A stretch of 64,000 nucleotides of DNA from Leifsonia sp. CL147. Its GTDB lineage: Bacteria > Actinomycetota > Actinomycetes > Actinomycetales > Microbacteriaceae. The stretch covers positions 1-64,000 of the forward strand of contig NZ_FOTM01000010.1 of the NCBI RefSeq assembly GCF_900114565.1, given 5' to 3'. Positions 7,815 through 15,766 of the stretch are shown piece by piece. The translations under genes and the position numbers were made by a program. The first letter of the stretch is position 1. Each line of letters opens with the position of its first letter. The notes beneath the pieces were generated by a model, which saw only the letters and a program-made list of their open reading frames with translations, was not told the DNA's origin and ran no database searches.

Positions 7815-8530
7815 GAGCCGGCCTCCGGTCCGGGGCCGGGACCCGGCGCGCCCGGGCGTTCCGGGCCCGCCGCAGCGGGCCGCGTCGACGGCACGGCCTC
7901 GGGATGCGCGTCCGCGACCTCGAACGGCTCCCGCTTCCCGACGCCCAGATTCTTGTACCCGCGCGGGTAGGCCGGTCCGTCGAAGCCGATCTCGTCCCAC
8001 GCGTCCGGGTGGCTGTAGAAGGCGGTGCACGCGTAGCGCGTCCACAGGCTCCACACCTGCGCGCGATGGTAGCCATGCCAGTCGCCGTCGCCGTTCCGGA
8101 CGGCGTTCATCAGAGCGTGCCTGCTGTCCCGGTCGCAGTCGGCGAAGGACCGGCCGTAGGCCGCCTGCGCGTCCTCGTCCAGCGCCGCGAGCGTCCCGTG
8201 CCACGCGTCGCCGTCGGCGGGCATGCTGTCGTAGTGCCAGCCGTCGCCCTCGCTCTCGGCGAGTCGCGCATCCACCATCGCCGTGACGGGGACACGGTCC
8301 TCGCCCTGCTGGTCGAGCACCTCGTCGAACAGTGCGGTGACGGTCGCCTGCTCGTGGAGGTCGAAGAAGCGGATGTCGGCGGGACGGCCGATCCGGGCGA
8401 AGACCACGGAGGTCGTGGCGTCGTCCCAGGTGTCCGCCTGGTCGAGCACGCGGAAGCCGGGGAAGCGGTCGGGCACGTCGCCGCGCCCCTGGGCGGGCGG
8501 TGTCCGCGGAGTCGTCCGGGGCGGGGTCAC
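7811..8530 (-). CDS. Gluconate 2-dehydrogenase subunit 3-like protein
   Basis: 239 residues from GTG 8530, which overlaps the preceding stop codon (GTGA). The region FFDLHEQATVTALFDEVLDQ at about 50-70 and the later aromatic, charged stretch (WSLWTRYACTAFYSHPDAW, GPAYPRGYKNLGVG) fit the gluconate 2-dehydrogenase subunit 3 family (PF13618). These act as small partners or chaperones of GMC dehydrogenases. No twin-arginine signal is visible at the N-terminus, which is unusual because many homologues carry one. The last 25 residues are a Pro/Gly-rich tail. Tight coupling with the flavoprotein gene supports a complex. Confidence 0.8.
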   Translation of the reverse strand: MTPPRTTPRTPPAQGRGDVPDRFPGFRVLDQADTWDDATTSVVFARIGRPADIRFFDLHEQATVTALFDEVLDQQGEDRVPVTAMVDARLAESEGDGWHYDSMPADGDAWHGTLAALDEDAQAAYGRSFADCDRDSRHALMNAVRNGDGDWHGYHRAQVWSLWTRYACTAFYSHPDAWDEIGFDGPAYPRGYKNLGVGKREPFEVADAHPEAVPSTRPAAAGPERPGAPGPGPGPEAGS

Positions 8531-9018
8531 TTCTCGCGCCTCAGGATCGCGGCGAGCAGACCCATCCCGCCCACCATCGTGACCAGGAGCGGCGCGAGCA
8601 GCGGCGGTCCCATCTCGAGGTTGTAGGGGAGGTTGCGCCACCCGCCGGGCTTCTGTCCGATTCCCCTGGCGTGAAGCCACGTGCCCTGGATGCCGTTGGC
8701 GACGATCGTGGCTGCGGCGATCGGGAGGAGGGTCTTCGCGGCCCGGCGGCTGAAGACGCCCGCGATGCCGGCCGCCGCCCCGACCGGCCCGAGCACGATG
8801 GGCGCCCACATCCAGGGGTCGCCGAAGCTGGCCTTGTCGTGCTCGAAGTAGATCTCGCCCGCGGTGACGAGGGAGCTCACCGCGGTCAGTCCGGAGAGGG
8901 AGCGCTCGAACCGGCCGGTCTCGACGTTGCGGACCAGCCGGTCGATCCCGTGGACCGTCTGTGCGGCCTCCCGACGCACCCGTGCTCGTGCCCGTCCTCG
9001 TGCTCTGCGCCGGCCCAC
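8527..9018 (-). CDS. Membrane protein, first gene of the GMC dehydrogenase operon
   Basis: 163 residues from GTG 9018, preceded by GAGGAGG (9023-9029); longer in-frame starts lack such a site. An Arg-rich N-terminus is followed by four probable membrane helices, at about 45-65 (SGLTAVSSLVTAGEIYF), 72-95, 100-120 and 140-160. No heme-binding CxxCH motif or other cofactor motif is present, so it is not a cytochrome subunit in the classical sense. It could anchor the dehydrogenase complex to the membrane. Its stop overlaps the subunit-3 start. Confidence 0.75.
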   Translation of the reverse strand: MGRRRARGRARARVRREAAQTVHGIDRLVRNVETGRFERSLSGLTAVSSLVTAGEIYFEHDKASFGDPWMWAPIVLGPVGAAAGIAGVFSRRAAKTLLPIAAATIVANGIQGTWLHARGIGQKPGGWRNLPYNLEMGPPLLAPLLVTMVGGMGLLAAILRREK

Positions 9019-9146
9019 GCGACCTCCTCGATCATCCATATGGTTGCGTCTTCGCAAGCGTTGCACCATCGCCGGGGCGGGTGAACCCCTCGCAGTGGCT
9101 TTCCCAGCGGGCTATCATCCGCCCGGCCGGACCGGTCGCCCGGCCG

Positions 9147-10478
9147 TCACTCGCGGGACTGCGCCTCGGCCGCCTCCCGGAACCGCCCGCGCGGGTCCAG
9201 AACCGTGCCGACGGGCGCCGTGTCCGGCGCCGTGAGGCCGTTGCCGATCCAGCCGAGCACGAGCCGGAACCGTCGCGCCGTGCTCGGCAGGGCGATCGCG
9301 TGGTACAGCTTGTCGACCGTCCACGCCGCGAGACCGCGCAGCGGGATGCCGCGGACCACGGCGGCGCCGCGCATCCCGCCGTAGCTCGCGAGCGTCCCGA
9401 GGGTCTTGTGGCGGTACTCCGCAGGCGGGCTGCCATCGAGCGCGCGGCGGAGGTTCCCGGCCAGCACCCGCCCCTCCCGGATCGCGTTCTGCGCGTTGGG
9501 CGGATAGTAGGCCGGCTGCTTCTGCGCGGTCAGATCCGGCACCTGCGCATCGTCGCCGAGCGCCCACACCCCGTCGAGCGGCGTGCCGTCGTCCCGGACC
9601 GCCTGCAGGCTCGCGTTGCACTGCACGTGGCCCTTCGGGCCGAGTGGGACGTCCGCCCGCGCGAGCACCGGGTTCGGCGTGACGCCCGCCACCCAGACCA
9701 GCGTGTCGGCGGGATAGGTCTCCCCGGTGCTGAGGACCACGTGGCCGTCCTCGCAGCTCTTCATCTCCGTGTGGAGCAGGACCTGGATGCCGCGGCGGCG
9801 CAGCAGCCGGAGGGTCCAGGCGGACAGCTCCGGGGTGAGCTCCGCGGCGATCCGGCCGGCGGCCTCGACGAGCAGCCACGCCATCCGCTCCCCGTCGAGC
9901 TCGCGGTAGCGCTCGAACTCCGCGGCGGCGGTCCGCTGCAGCTCGGCGATCGCCTCGACGCCCGTGTACCCGCCCCCGACGAAGACGAAGGTCAGGGCGC
10001 GTCTGCGCTCGGCCCGATCGGCGGTCGCCGCCGCGAAGCGGATGCGGTCCAGCACGTGGTCGCGCAGGTAGGACGCCTCCTCGACGCTGGAGAACCCGAT
10101 CGCGGTCTCTGCGAGGCCCGGGATGGGAAGCGTCCGGGTGACGGCGCCGAGCGCGAACACCACGTGGTCGAACTGCAGCGGGCGCTGTGTCCCGTCCAGG
10201 GTCCGGACGACGGCGACCTTCGCCGCCGTGTCGACGGACTCCAGCGAGCCGGCCACCACCTCCGCATGCTTCAGCGGGCGCCGGAGCGGCACCACCGAGT
10301 CCCGCGCCAGGGTCTCGCCTCCGGCGACCTCCGGCAACAGCGGTTTGTACGTCAGGTAGGGCTCCGGCTCCACCACGGTCAGCCGGAGGCGATGGGCGGC
10401 GGCATCCCGGCGGAGGGCGCGGGCGAGAGTGAAGCCCGAGAACCCGGCGCCGAGGATGAGGATGTTCGGTTCTGGCAT
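9147..10478 (-). CDS. ndh: Type II NADH dehydrogenase-like FAD oxidoreductase
   Basis: 443 residues. The FAD motif LILGAGFSGF is at 6-15 and the NADH motif FVFVGGGYTGVEA near 163-175, with ALGAVTRTLPIPG and VWALGDDAQVPD in the order seen in NDH-2 enzymes. A C-terminal region with Arg-rich and hydrophobic segments (360-430) is typical of peripheral attachment to the cytoplasmic membrane. NDH-2 transfers electrons from NADH to menaquinone without pumping protons. It is the last gene of a three-gene leftward operon, four bases behind the GH15 gene. It could also be a related quinone or carotenoid reductase, but NDH-2 fits best. Confidence 0.85.
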   Translation of the reverse strand: MPEPNILILGAGFSGFTLARALRRDAAAHRLRLTVVEPEPYLTYKPLLPEVAGGETLARDSVVPLRRPLKHAEVVAGSLESVDTAAKVAVVRTLDGTQRPLQFDHVVFALGAVTRTLPIPGLAETAIGFSSVEEASYLRDHVLDRIRFAAATADRAERRRALTFVFVGGGYTGVEAIAELQRTAAAEFERYRELDGERMAWLLVEAAGRIAAELTPELSAWTLRLLRRRGIQVLLHTEMKSCEDGHVVLSTGETYPADTLVWVAGVTPNPVLARADVPLGPKGHVQCNASLQAVRDDGTPLDGVWALGDDAQVPDLTAQKQPAYYPPNAQNAIREGRVLAGNLRRALDGSPPAEYRHKTLGTLASYGGMRGAAVVRGIPLRGLAAWTVDKLYHAIALPSTARRFRLVLGWIGNGLTAPDTAPVGTVLDPRGRFREAAEAQSRE

Positions 10479-10482
10479 CTGC

Positions 10483-12291
10483 TCAGTCCTTCTCGCTCGC
10501 GATGGGGATGCGGTCCTGCGTCGTCGCCACTCCGCCCGAAAGCAGGTGGAAGGCGGCTCGGACCAGGGCGAAGTGGCTGTACGCCTGCGGCATGTTGCCG
10601 AGCTGGCGCGAGGCGTGCGGGTCCCACTCCTCGCTCAGGAGCCCGAGATCGTTGCGGAGGCTCAGCAGGCGTCCGAACAGCGTCTCGGCCTCCTCCCGGC
10701 GGCCGGCTCCGATCAGGGCGTCGACCATCCAGAAGGAGCAGGCGATGAACACGCCCTCCTCGCCGGGAAGGCCGTCGTCGCTGCGTTGCGGCCGGTAGCG
10801 GAGCACCAGCCCGTCGTCGGTGAGGTCCTTCTGGATCGCATCGATGGTCCCGACGATGCGCGGGTCGTCCGGGGGCAGGAAGCCGACCCGGGGGATGAGC
10901 AGGAGGGCCGCATCCAGGTCGGTCGAGCCGTAGGACTGCACGAAGGTGTTCCGTTTGGCGTCGTAGCCGTTGGCCAGGATGTCGCGGCGGATCTCGGCGC
11001 GCAGCCGCTCCCAGCGCCGGACGGGACCGGCGAGGCCGAACTGCTTCGCCCCCTGGATCATGCGGTCGACCGCGACCCACGACATCACCTTGGAGTGGGT
11101 GAAGTGCCGGCGGGGCCCGCGCATCTCCCAGAGACCGTTGTCCGGCTCGCGCCAGATCGTCGCGAGGTGCTCGACCAGCGCACGCTGCACGTTCCATGCG
11201 TCGTCGCCGGCGCCGATGGTCGCGCGGGTCAGGGACAGGCCGTCCAGCACCTCGCCCCACACGTCGAGCTGCAGTTGATCGGAGGCCGCGTTCCCGAGCC
11301 GGACGGGCCGGGAGTCGTCATAGCCGCCGAGCCACTCGAGGGATTCCTCGGGCAGCCGACGGCGCCCATCCAGGCCGTACATGATGCGCAGATCCGCCGG
11401 GTCCCCGGCGACCGCCCGGAGCAGCCAGTCGCGCCAGGCCACCGCCTCCTCGGTGTATCCCGCGGTGAGCAGCGACTGCAGGGCCAGGGTGGCGTCGCGC
11501 AGCCAGCAGTAGCGGTAGTCCCAGTTGCGCGGGCCTCCCAGTTGCTCCGGGAGGGAGGTTGTCGGCGCCGCGACGATGCCGCCGGTCGGCGCGTAGGTGA
11601 GCGCCTTCAGGGTGATGAGCGAGCGCTGGATGGCGTCCGTGTGCGGGCCGTACGCCTTGCTCTGGGCGCTCCACCGGGTCCAGAACAACTCGGTGGCGGC
11701 CAGAGCCTGCTCGGGATCCGCCGGGGTCGGCCGTGGCTCGTGGCTGGGGAACCAGGTGAGGACGAAGGACACCCGGTCCCCCGCCTCGACGGTGAACTCG
11801 GCCACCGTTCTCTCGGCGCGGCCGGCCAGGGGGACGTCCGTGGTGACGAGCACCGCGTCCGGACCGGCCACCGCGTGGATGCCGCCCTCCGTGCTCGTCA
11901 CCCACGGGGTGACGTGCCCGTAGTCGAACCGGAAGATCAACTCCATCTCCATCTCGACGACGCCCGAGACGCCTTCGACGATGCGCACCAGGTCGGCGGC
12001 ATGGTCGCGGACGGGCATGAAGTCGATGATGCGCACCTGCCCGCCGGCCGTCTCCCACTCCGTCTCGAGGATCAGGGTCTCGTCGCGGTAGCGGCGCCGG
12101 GTGCACCGGCCGGACCCGGCGGGCGCCAGCTGCCAGCGGCCCGCCTCCTCGCTGCCGAGGAGGGCGGCGAAGCAGGCGGGCGAGTCGAACCGCGGCAGGC
12201 ACAACCAGTCGATGGACCCGTACACGGACACCATCGCCGCGGTGTGGAGGTCGCCGACGATGGCGTAGTCCTCGATCCGATTGCTCGTCAT
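10483..12291 (-). CDS. Glycoside hydrolase family 15 protein (glucoamylase/trehalase-like)
   Basis: 602 residues from ATG 12291, overlapping the upstream SDR stop by four bases. An N-terminal beta-sandwich (RIEDYAIVGDLHTAAMVS, then GSIDWLCLPRFDSP) is followed by an alpha/alpha barrel from about 230. Probable catalytic glutamates lie in GLWEMRGP and LLSEEWDP. Actinobacterial homologues hydrolyse trehalose or alpha-glucosides. There is no signal peptide, so it acts in the cytoplasm. The operon partners are an SDR and an NADH dehydrogenase, suggesting a stress-linked carbohydrate module. Substrate cannot be told from sequence alone. Confidence 0.9.
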   Translation of the reverse strand: MTSNRIEDYAIVGDLHTAAMVSVYGSIDWLCLPRFDSPACFAALLGSEEAGRWQLAPAGSGRCTRRRYRDETLILETEWETAGGQVRIIDFMPVRDHAADLVRIVEGVSGVVEMEMELIFRFDYGHVTPWVTSTEGGIHAVAGPDAVLVTTDVPLAGRAERTVAEFTVEAGDRVSFVLTWFPSHEPRPTPADPEQALAATELFWTRWSAQSKAYGPHTDAIQRSLITLKALTYAPTGGIVAAPTTSLPEQLGGPRNWDYRYCWLRDATLALQSLLTAGYTEEAVAWRDWLLRAVAGDPADLRIMYGLDGRRRLPEESLEWLGGYDDSRPVRLGNAASDQLQLDVWGEVLDGLSLTRATIGAGDDAWNVQRALVEHLATIWREPDNGLWEMRGPRRHFTHSKVMSWVAVDRMIQGAKQFGLAGPVRRWERLRAEIRRDILANGYDAKRNTFVQSYGSTDLDAALLLIPRVGFLPPDDPRIVGTIDAIQKDLTDDGLVLRYRPQRSDDGLPGEEGVFIACSFWMVDALIGAGRREEAETLFGRLLSLRNDLGLLSEEWDPHASRQLGNMPQAYSHFALVRAAFHLLSGGVATTQDRIPIASEKD

Positions 12292-13055
12292 AGACCGACG
12301 CTGCCGTGCATGATGCCGCCGTCCACGAACACGGTCGTCGCCGTCATGTACTTTCCGGCGTCCGAGACGACGAAGGCGACGACGTCCCCGATCTCCTCCG
12401 GTTCGGCCACGTGACGCAGCGGGATGGAGTTCTCCAGCTTCTGCCGGAGGGAGTCGTCCTTCATGGTCTGCTCGTTGATCGGAGTGTTCACGGCGCCCGG
12501 CGCCACGCTCACCACCCGGACGCCCTGCGGCCCGAGTTCCACCCCGGCGGTGCGCGTGAGCATCCGCATCCCGCCCTTCGACACGCAGTAGGTCAGGTTG
12601 CCGGGCATCGGCCAGTCCTCGTGCACCGACGAGATGTTCACCACCACCCCACCCGAGCCCTGGTCGATGAAGCGCTTCGCCGCGCGTTGGGTGCCGAAGA
12701 CCGCGCTCTTGACGTTGACGGCCATCACCTTCTCGAACGTCTCCTCGTCCAGTTCCAGGAGGCTGTGCCGCTTCTCGATGCCGGCATTGTTGACGAAGGC
12801 GTCCAGCCGGCCGAACCGGTCGACCGCCGTTGCGATCAGCTTGTCGATGCCGGCCACGGTCGTCACGTCCGCCTCCACTCCGACGGCCCGGCCGCCCCCG
12901 GCGGCGATGTCCTTCACCAGATCGGCCGCGTCCTCCGGCTGCGCGACATAGTCGATGACGACTGCGGCGCCGGCGGCGGCGAGGGATCGGACGATGGCCG
13001 CCCCGATCCCGGTGTTGCCGCCGGTGACGATCGCGACCTTTCCATCCAGTTTCAC
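12288..13055 (-). CDS. Short-chain dehydrogenase/reductase (glucose 1-dehydrogenase-like)
   Basis: 255 residues from GTG 13055; GAGGAGG (13061-13067) lies five bases upstream, while an earlier in-frame GTG at 13061 overlaps that site. The cofactor loop TGGNTGIG, NNAG motif (VNNAGIE), catalytic serine in NISSVHED and the YCVSKGG (YxxxK) pair are all present, as is the C-terminal DGGIMHG. Classical SDRs of about 250 residues oxidise or reduce an alcohol with NAD(P). It opens the operon with GH15, so it could oxidise the released glucose; this is inference. It is divergent from the aldehyde dehydrogenase gene. Confidence 0.85.
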   Translation of the reverse strand: MKLDGKVAIVTGGNTGIGAAIVRSLAAAGAAVVIDYVAQPEDAADLVKDIAAGGGRAVGVEADVTTVAGIDKLIATAVDRFGRLDAFVNNAGIEKRHSLLELDEETFEKVMAVNVKSAVFGTQRAAKRFIDQGSGGVVVNISSVHEDWPMPGNLTYCVSKGGMRMLTRTAGVELGPQGVRVVSVAPGAVNTPINEQTMKDDSLRQKLENSIPLRHVAEPEEIGDVVAFVVSDAGKYMTATTVFVDGGIMHGSVGL

Positions 13056-13310
13056 GAGCACCTCCTCGAATCAGCCGCGGTGAACGCCGCGGGTGCCGCC
13101 CATTCAACGCTGCGTTTGCGTAAAGGCAAGGATGCTGCGAGGGCCCGCAGATTCGATCCAGGCGGAGCCGACGGGCTGTACGCCGTGTCGAGGGGAGGCG
13201 ATCCGTGTAGACGAGGTGGCGATCCACAGTGGCCTCGCACGACGTATTGTCATGGTGGGCGAGTCCCCGTTCGCGAGGCAGGCCCCGTTTCAGCGAAGAA
13301 GAGGAGCGCC

Positions 13311-14684
13311 ATGAGCTACGCCGTGACCAACCCCGCCACCGGCGAGACGGTCAAGACCTTCGACACCATCAGCGACGCCGGCCTGGACGCGGCGATCGCC
13401 GCAGCGGACGACGCCTTCCGCAACTGGTCGCGATCCACCACCGTGCAGGAGCGGGCAGCCCTCGTCCGGCGCGTCGGGGAGCTCCACGCCGAGCGCCGCC
13501 GGCAGCTCGCCGACATCATCGTGCTCGAGATGGGCAAGCCGGTCGAGCAGGCGCTGGCGGAGGCCGACTTCGCCGGAGCCATCTACGAGTACTACGCGGA
13601 CCACGCGGACGAGTTCCTGCAGGACGAACCCATCCGGCTGCTCGACGGCGACGGCTCCGCGATCATCCGCCGCTCGGCGCTCGGCGTCCTGCTCGGCATC
13701 ATGCCGTGGAACTTCCCGTACTACCAGGTGGCCCGCTTCGCCGGCCCGAACCTGGTGATCGGCAACACCATCCTGCTGAAGCACGCGGAGCAGTGCCCGG
13801 AGTCGGCGGCGGCCATCCAGCAGATCTTCCTCGACGCCGGCTTCCCGGAAGGCGCTTTCGTCAACATCTACGCCAGCCACGAGCAGATCGAGAGGGTCAT
13901 CGCCGACCCGCGGGTCCAGGGCGTCTCGCTGACCGGCTCGGAGCGCGCGGGCGCGAAGGTCGCCGAGATCGCCGGACGCAACCTCAAGAAGGTCGTGCTC
14001 GAGCTGGGCGGCTCCGACCCGTTCATCCTGCTCTCCACCGACGACCTGGATGCGGCCGTGCAGAACGCGGTGGATGCGCGCCTGGACAACAGCGGCCAGT
14101 CCTGCAACGCCGCCAAGCGGTTCGTCGTCATCGACGAGCTGTACGAGCCGTTCCTGGAGAAGTTCACGGCGAAGCTGGCGGAAGTCGAGGCGAGCGACCC
14201 GACCTCCGAGGACTCGGCGCTCGGCCCGCTGTCGTCGCTCAAGGCGGCCGAGAACCTGGACGAGCAGGTGAAGCGCGCGGTCGAGAACGGTGCGACCCTG
14301 GTCCGCGGAGGCGGCCGCAACGGCGCGTTCTTCGAGACGACGGTGCTCACCGACGTGACGCCGGACAACCCGGCCTCGAAGGAGGAGTTCTTCGGCCCCG
14401 TCGCGCAGGTGTTCCGCGCAAAGGATGAGGAGGACGCCGTCCGCATCGCCAACGACACCCCGTTCGGCCTGGGGTCGTACCTCTACACGACCGACAAGGA
14501 GCAGGCCTCGCGCGTGGCCGACCGGATCGAGGCCGGCATGGTGTTCGTCAACGTGGTGCTCGCCGACGGCGCCGAGCTGCCCTTCGGCGGCGTGAAGCGC
14601 TCCGGCTCGGGCCGGGAGCTGGGCCGTTTCGGCGCGGACGAGTTCGTCAACAAGAAGCTCATCCGCGTCGGCAACGACTGGTAG
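13311..14684 (+). CDS. NAD(P)-dependent aldehyde dehydrogenase (succinate-semialdehyde dehydrogenase-like)
   Basis: 457 residues from ATG 13311 with GAGGAG just upstream. Family landmarks are in order: IMPWNFPYYQV (substrate/cofactor), TGSERAGAKVAE, the catalytic glutamate in LELGGSDPF and the nucleophilic cysteine in NSGQSCNAAKR, then EEFFGPVAQV. The length and the QSCNA cysteine context resemble short succinate-semialdehyde dehydrogenases, which feed the TCA cycle. It is monocistronic and transcribed away from the SDR operon, with 255 bases between the divergent starts. Directly behind it is the nine-copy family A repeat array. Confidence 0.9.
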   Translation: MSYAVTNPATGETVKTFDTISDAGLDAAIAAADDAFRNWSRSTTVQERAALVRRVGELHAERRRQLADIIVLEMGKPVEQALAEADFAGAIYEYYADHADEFLQDEPIRLLDGDGSAIIRRSALGVLLGIMPWNFPYYQVARFAGPNLVIGNTILLKHAEQCPESAAAIQQIFLDAGFPEGAFVNIYASHEQIERVIADPRVQGVSLTGSERAGAKVAEIAGRNLKKVVLELGGSDPFILLSTDDLDAAVQNAVDARLDNSGQSCNAAKRFVVIDELYEPFLEKFTAKLAEVEASDPTSEDSALGPLSSLKAAENLDEQVKRAVENGATLVRGGGRNGAFFETTVLTDVTPDNPASKEEFFGPVAQVFRAKDEEDAVRIANDTPFGLGSYLYTTDKEQASRVADRIEAGMVFVNVVLADGAELPFGGVKRSGSGRELGRFGADEFVNKKLIRVGNDW

Positions 14685-14709
14685 CCCTTCCCCTGCGGTT
14701 GCTCCCGGC

Positions 14710-15050
14710 ATTCGTGACGAATGTCGCCTTCGACGCGGTGGGAGTGGGGGTGGACATTCGTGACGAATGTCGCGTTCGGCGTGGTGGGAGTGCACATTCG
14801 TGACGAATGTCGCTTTCGGCGTGGTGGGAGTGCACATTCGTGACGAATGTCGCGTTCGGCGTGGTGGGAGTGCACATTCGTGACGAATGTCGCGTTCGGC
14901 GTGGTGGGAGTGCACATTCGTGACGAATGTCGCTTTCGGCGTGGTGGGAGTGCACATTCGTGACGAATGTCGCGTTCGGCGTGGTGGGAGTGCGCATTCG
15001 TGACGAATGTCGCGTTCGCCGTGGTGGGAGTGCACATTCGTGACGAATGT
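14710..15050. repeat. Family A tandem array, nine copies with a 40-bp period
   Basis: The 13-base palindrome ATTCGTGACGAAT starts at 14710, 14756, 14796, 14836, 14876, 14916, 14956, 14996 and 15036. After the first 46-base step the period is exactly 40. Inside the array each copy extends to ACATTCGTGACGAATGT, which can fold as a 7-bp stem with a TGA loop, followed by a near-identical spacer ending GTGGTGGGAGTGC. Only one base (GTTCGG versus TTTCGG) commonly differs. It follows the aldehyde dehydrogenase stop by 25 bases. Function unknown; termination, protein binding or array expansion are all possible. Confidence 0.9.
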
Positions 15051-15396
15051 CGCAGGCGGCGGATGCGTGCTTTCGCGCGGTCCGGCGGAGGTCGTTGCAG
15101 AACGGGGGGTGAGTTGACGGCCGATCTCCTGTAGGCTGGCGGGACTCCGATCGGACGACGCCGTCGCGCATCGGAACGAATGAATCCGCGGCGACGCCGC
15201 GAAAGGACCGATATCTCCCCCTCCGCACGGCAGCTACCGCCGTTCAGCTCCCCGACGAGGGCGACCGCGACCCCCTCCTCGGCAATCCGCCGCGACCGGC
15301 AACTGCCGTCGCAGCCCACACACGTCCGCGCCATCGGTGCGGCTGAACGGGGCCGCTCGAGCGGTCCCGTATACGAATAAGAAGGAAAGAAAAACG
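15051..15396 (+). promoter_or_regulatory. Leader region of the cold-shock gene with a terminal hairpin
   Basis: No gene is visible in this stretch. CGGGGCCGC (15348-15356) pairs with GCGGTCCCG (15361-15369) through nine pairs (one G-U) around TCGA, and the centre CCGCTCGAGCGG is a perfect palindrome. The hairpin ends 12 bases before the AGAAGGAAAG ribosome site. A long structured 5' leader is common for csp genes; the promoter itself I could not fix. Confidence 0.4.
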
Positions 15397-15603
15397 ATGG
15401 CTACAGGCACCGTCAAATGGTTCAACACGGAAAAGGGCTACGGATTCATCGCGCCCGATGACGGCACCGCCGACGTGTTCGCCCACTACAGCGAGATCCA
15501 GTCAGAGGGCGGCTTCCGCAACCTGACGGAGAACCAGAAGGTCGAGTACGAGGTGACGCGCGGCCCGAAGGGCCTGCAGGCGTCGGACATCCGCCCGGCC
15601 TGA
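15397..15603 (+). CDS. Cold-shock protein (CspA family)
   Basis: 68 residues, a single cold-shock domain. RNP1 is [10 protein letters not shown] and RNP2 is VFAHYSEI; the start [10 protein letters not shown] is canonical, with AGAAGGAAAG seven bases before ATG 15397. These OB-fold proteins bind single-stranded RNA or DNA and melt mRNA structure. An in-frame upstream start at 15337 would add 20 residues unlike the family and is rejected. The gene is monocistronic, preceded by the structured leader and the family A array. Confidence 0.95.
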   Translation: MATGTVKWFNTEKGYGFIAPDDGTADVFAHYSEIQSEGGFRNLTENQKVEYEVTRGPKGLQASDIRPA

Positions 15604-15766
15604 TCCCCATCGGTGCGGGACCGGCTTCCGGCCCCGCACCGATCCCTCCCTCCTGGCGGCACACGATTCCGTGCTCCTGCCCAGGAACGACGCATATGCT
15701 TCGAGAATCTCGGGCATCTGCCTACTACCTCGGCTGGGAAGTCGTCTGACACAGCGGAGGCCTACC

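Noticed and set aside
4173-7970. A 1265-codon rightward reading frame
   Set aside because: It is antisense to the TPP enzyme and GMC flavoprotein genes, Arg/Val/Leu-rich, and typical of open antisense frames in GC-rich DNA.
14710-15050. Possible CRISPR array
   Set aside because: The spacers between palindromes are nearly identical and only 23-27 bases long; no cas gene is near.
13290-15334. Leftward reading frames through the 14.7-kb array coding for repeated HSSRMCTPTT-like peptides
   Set aside because: They arise because a 40-base repeat read in three frames stays open. There is no ribosome site, no family, and they run antisense to the aldehyde dehydrogenase gene.
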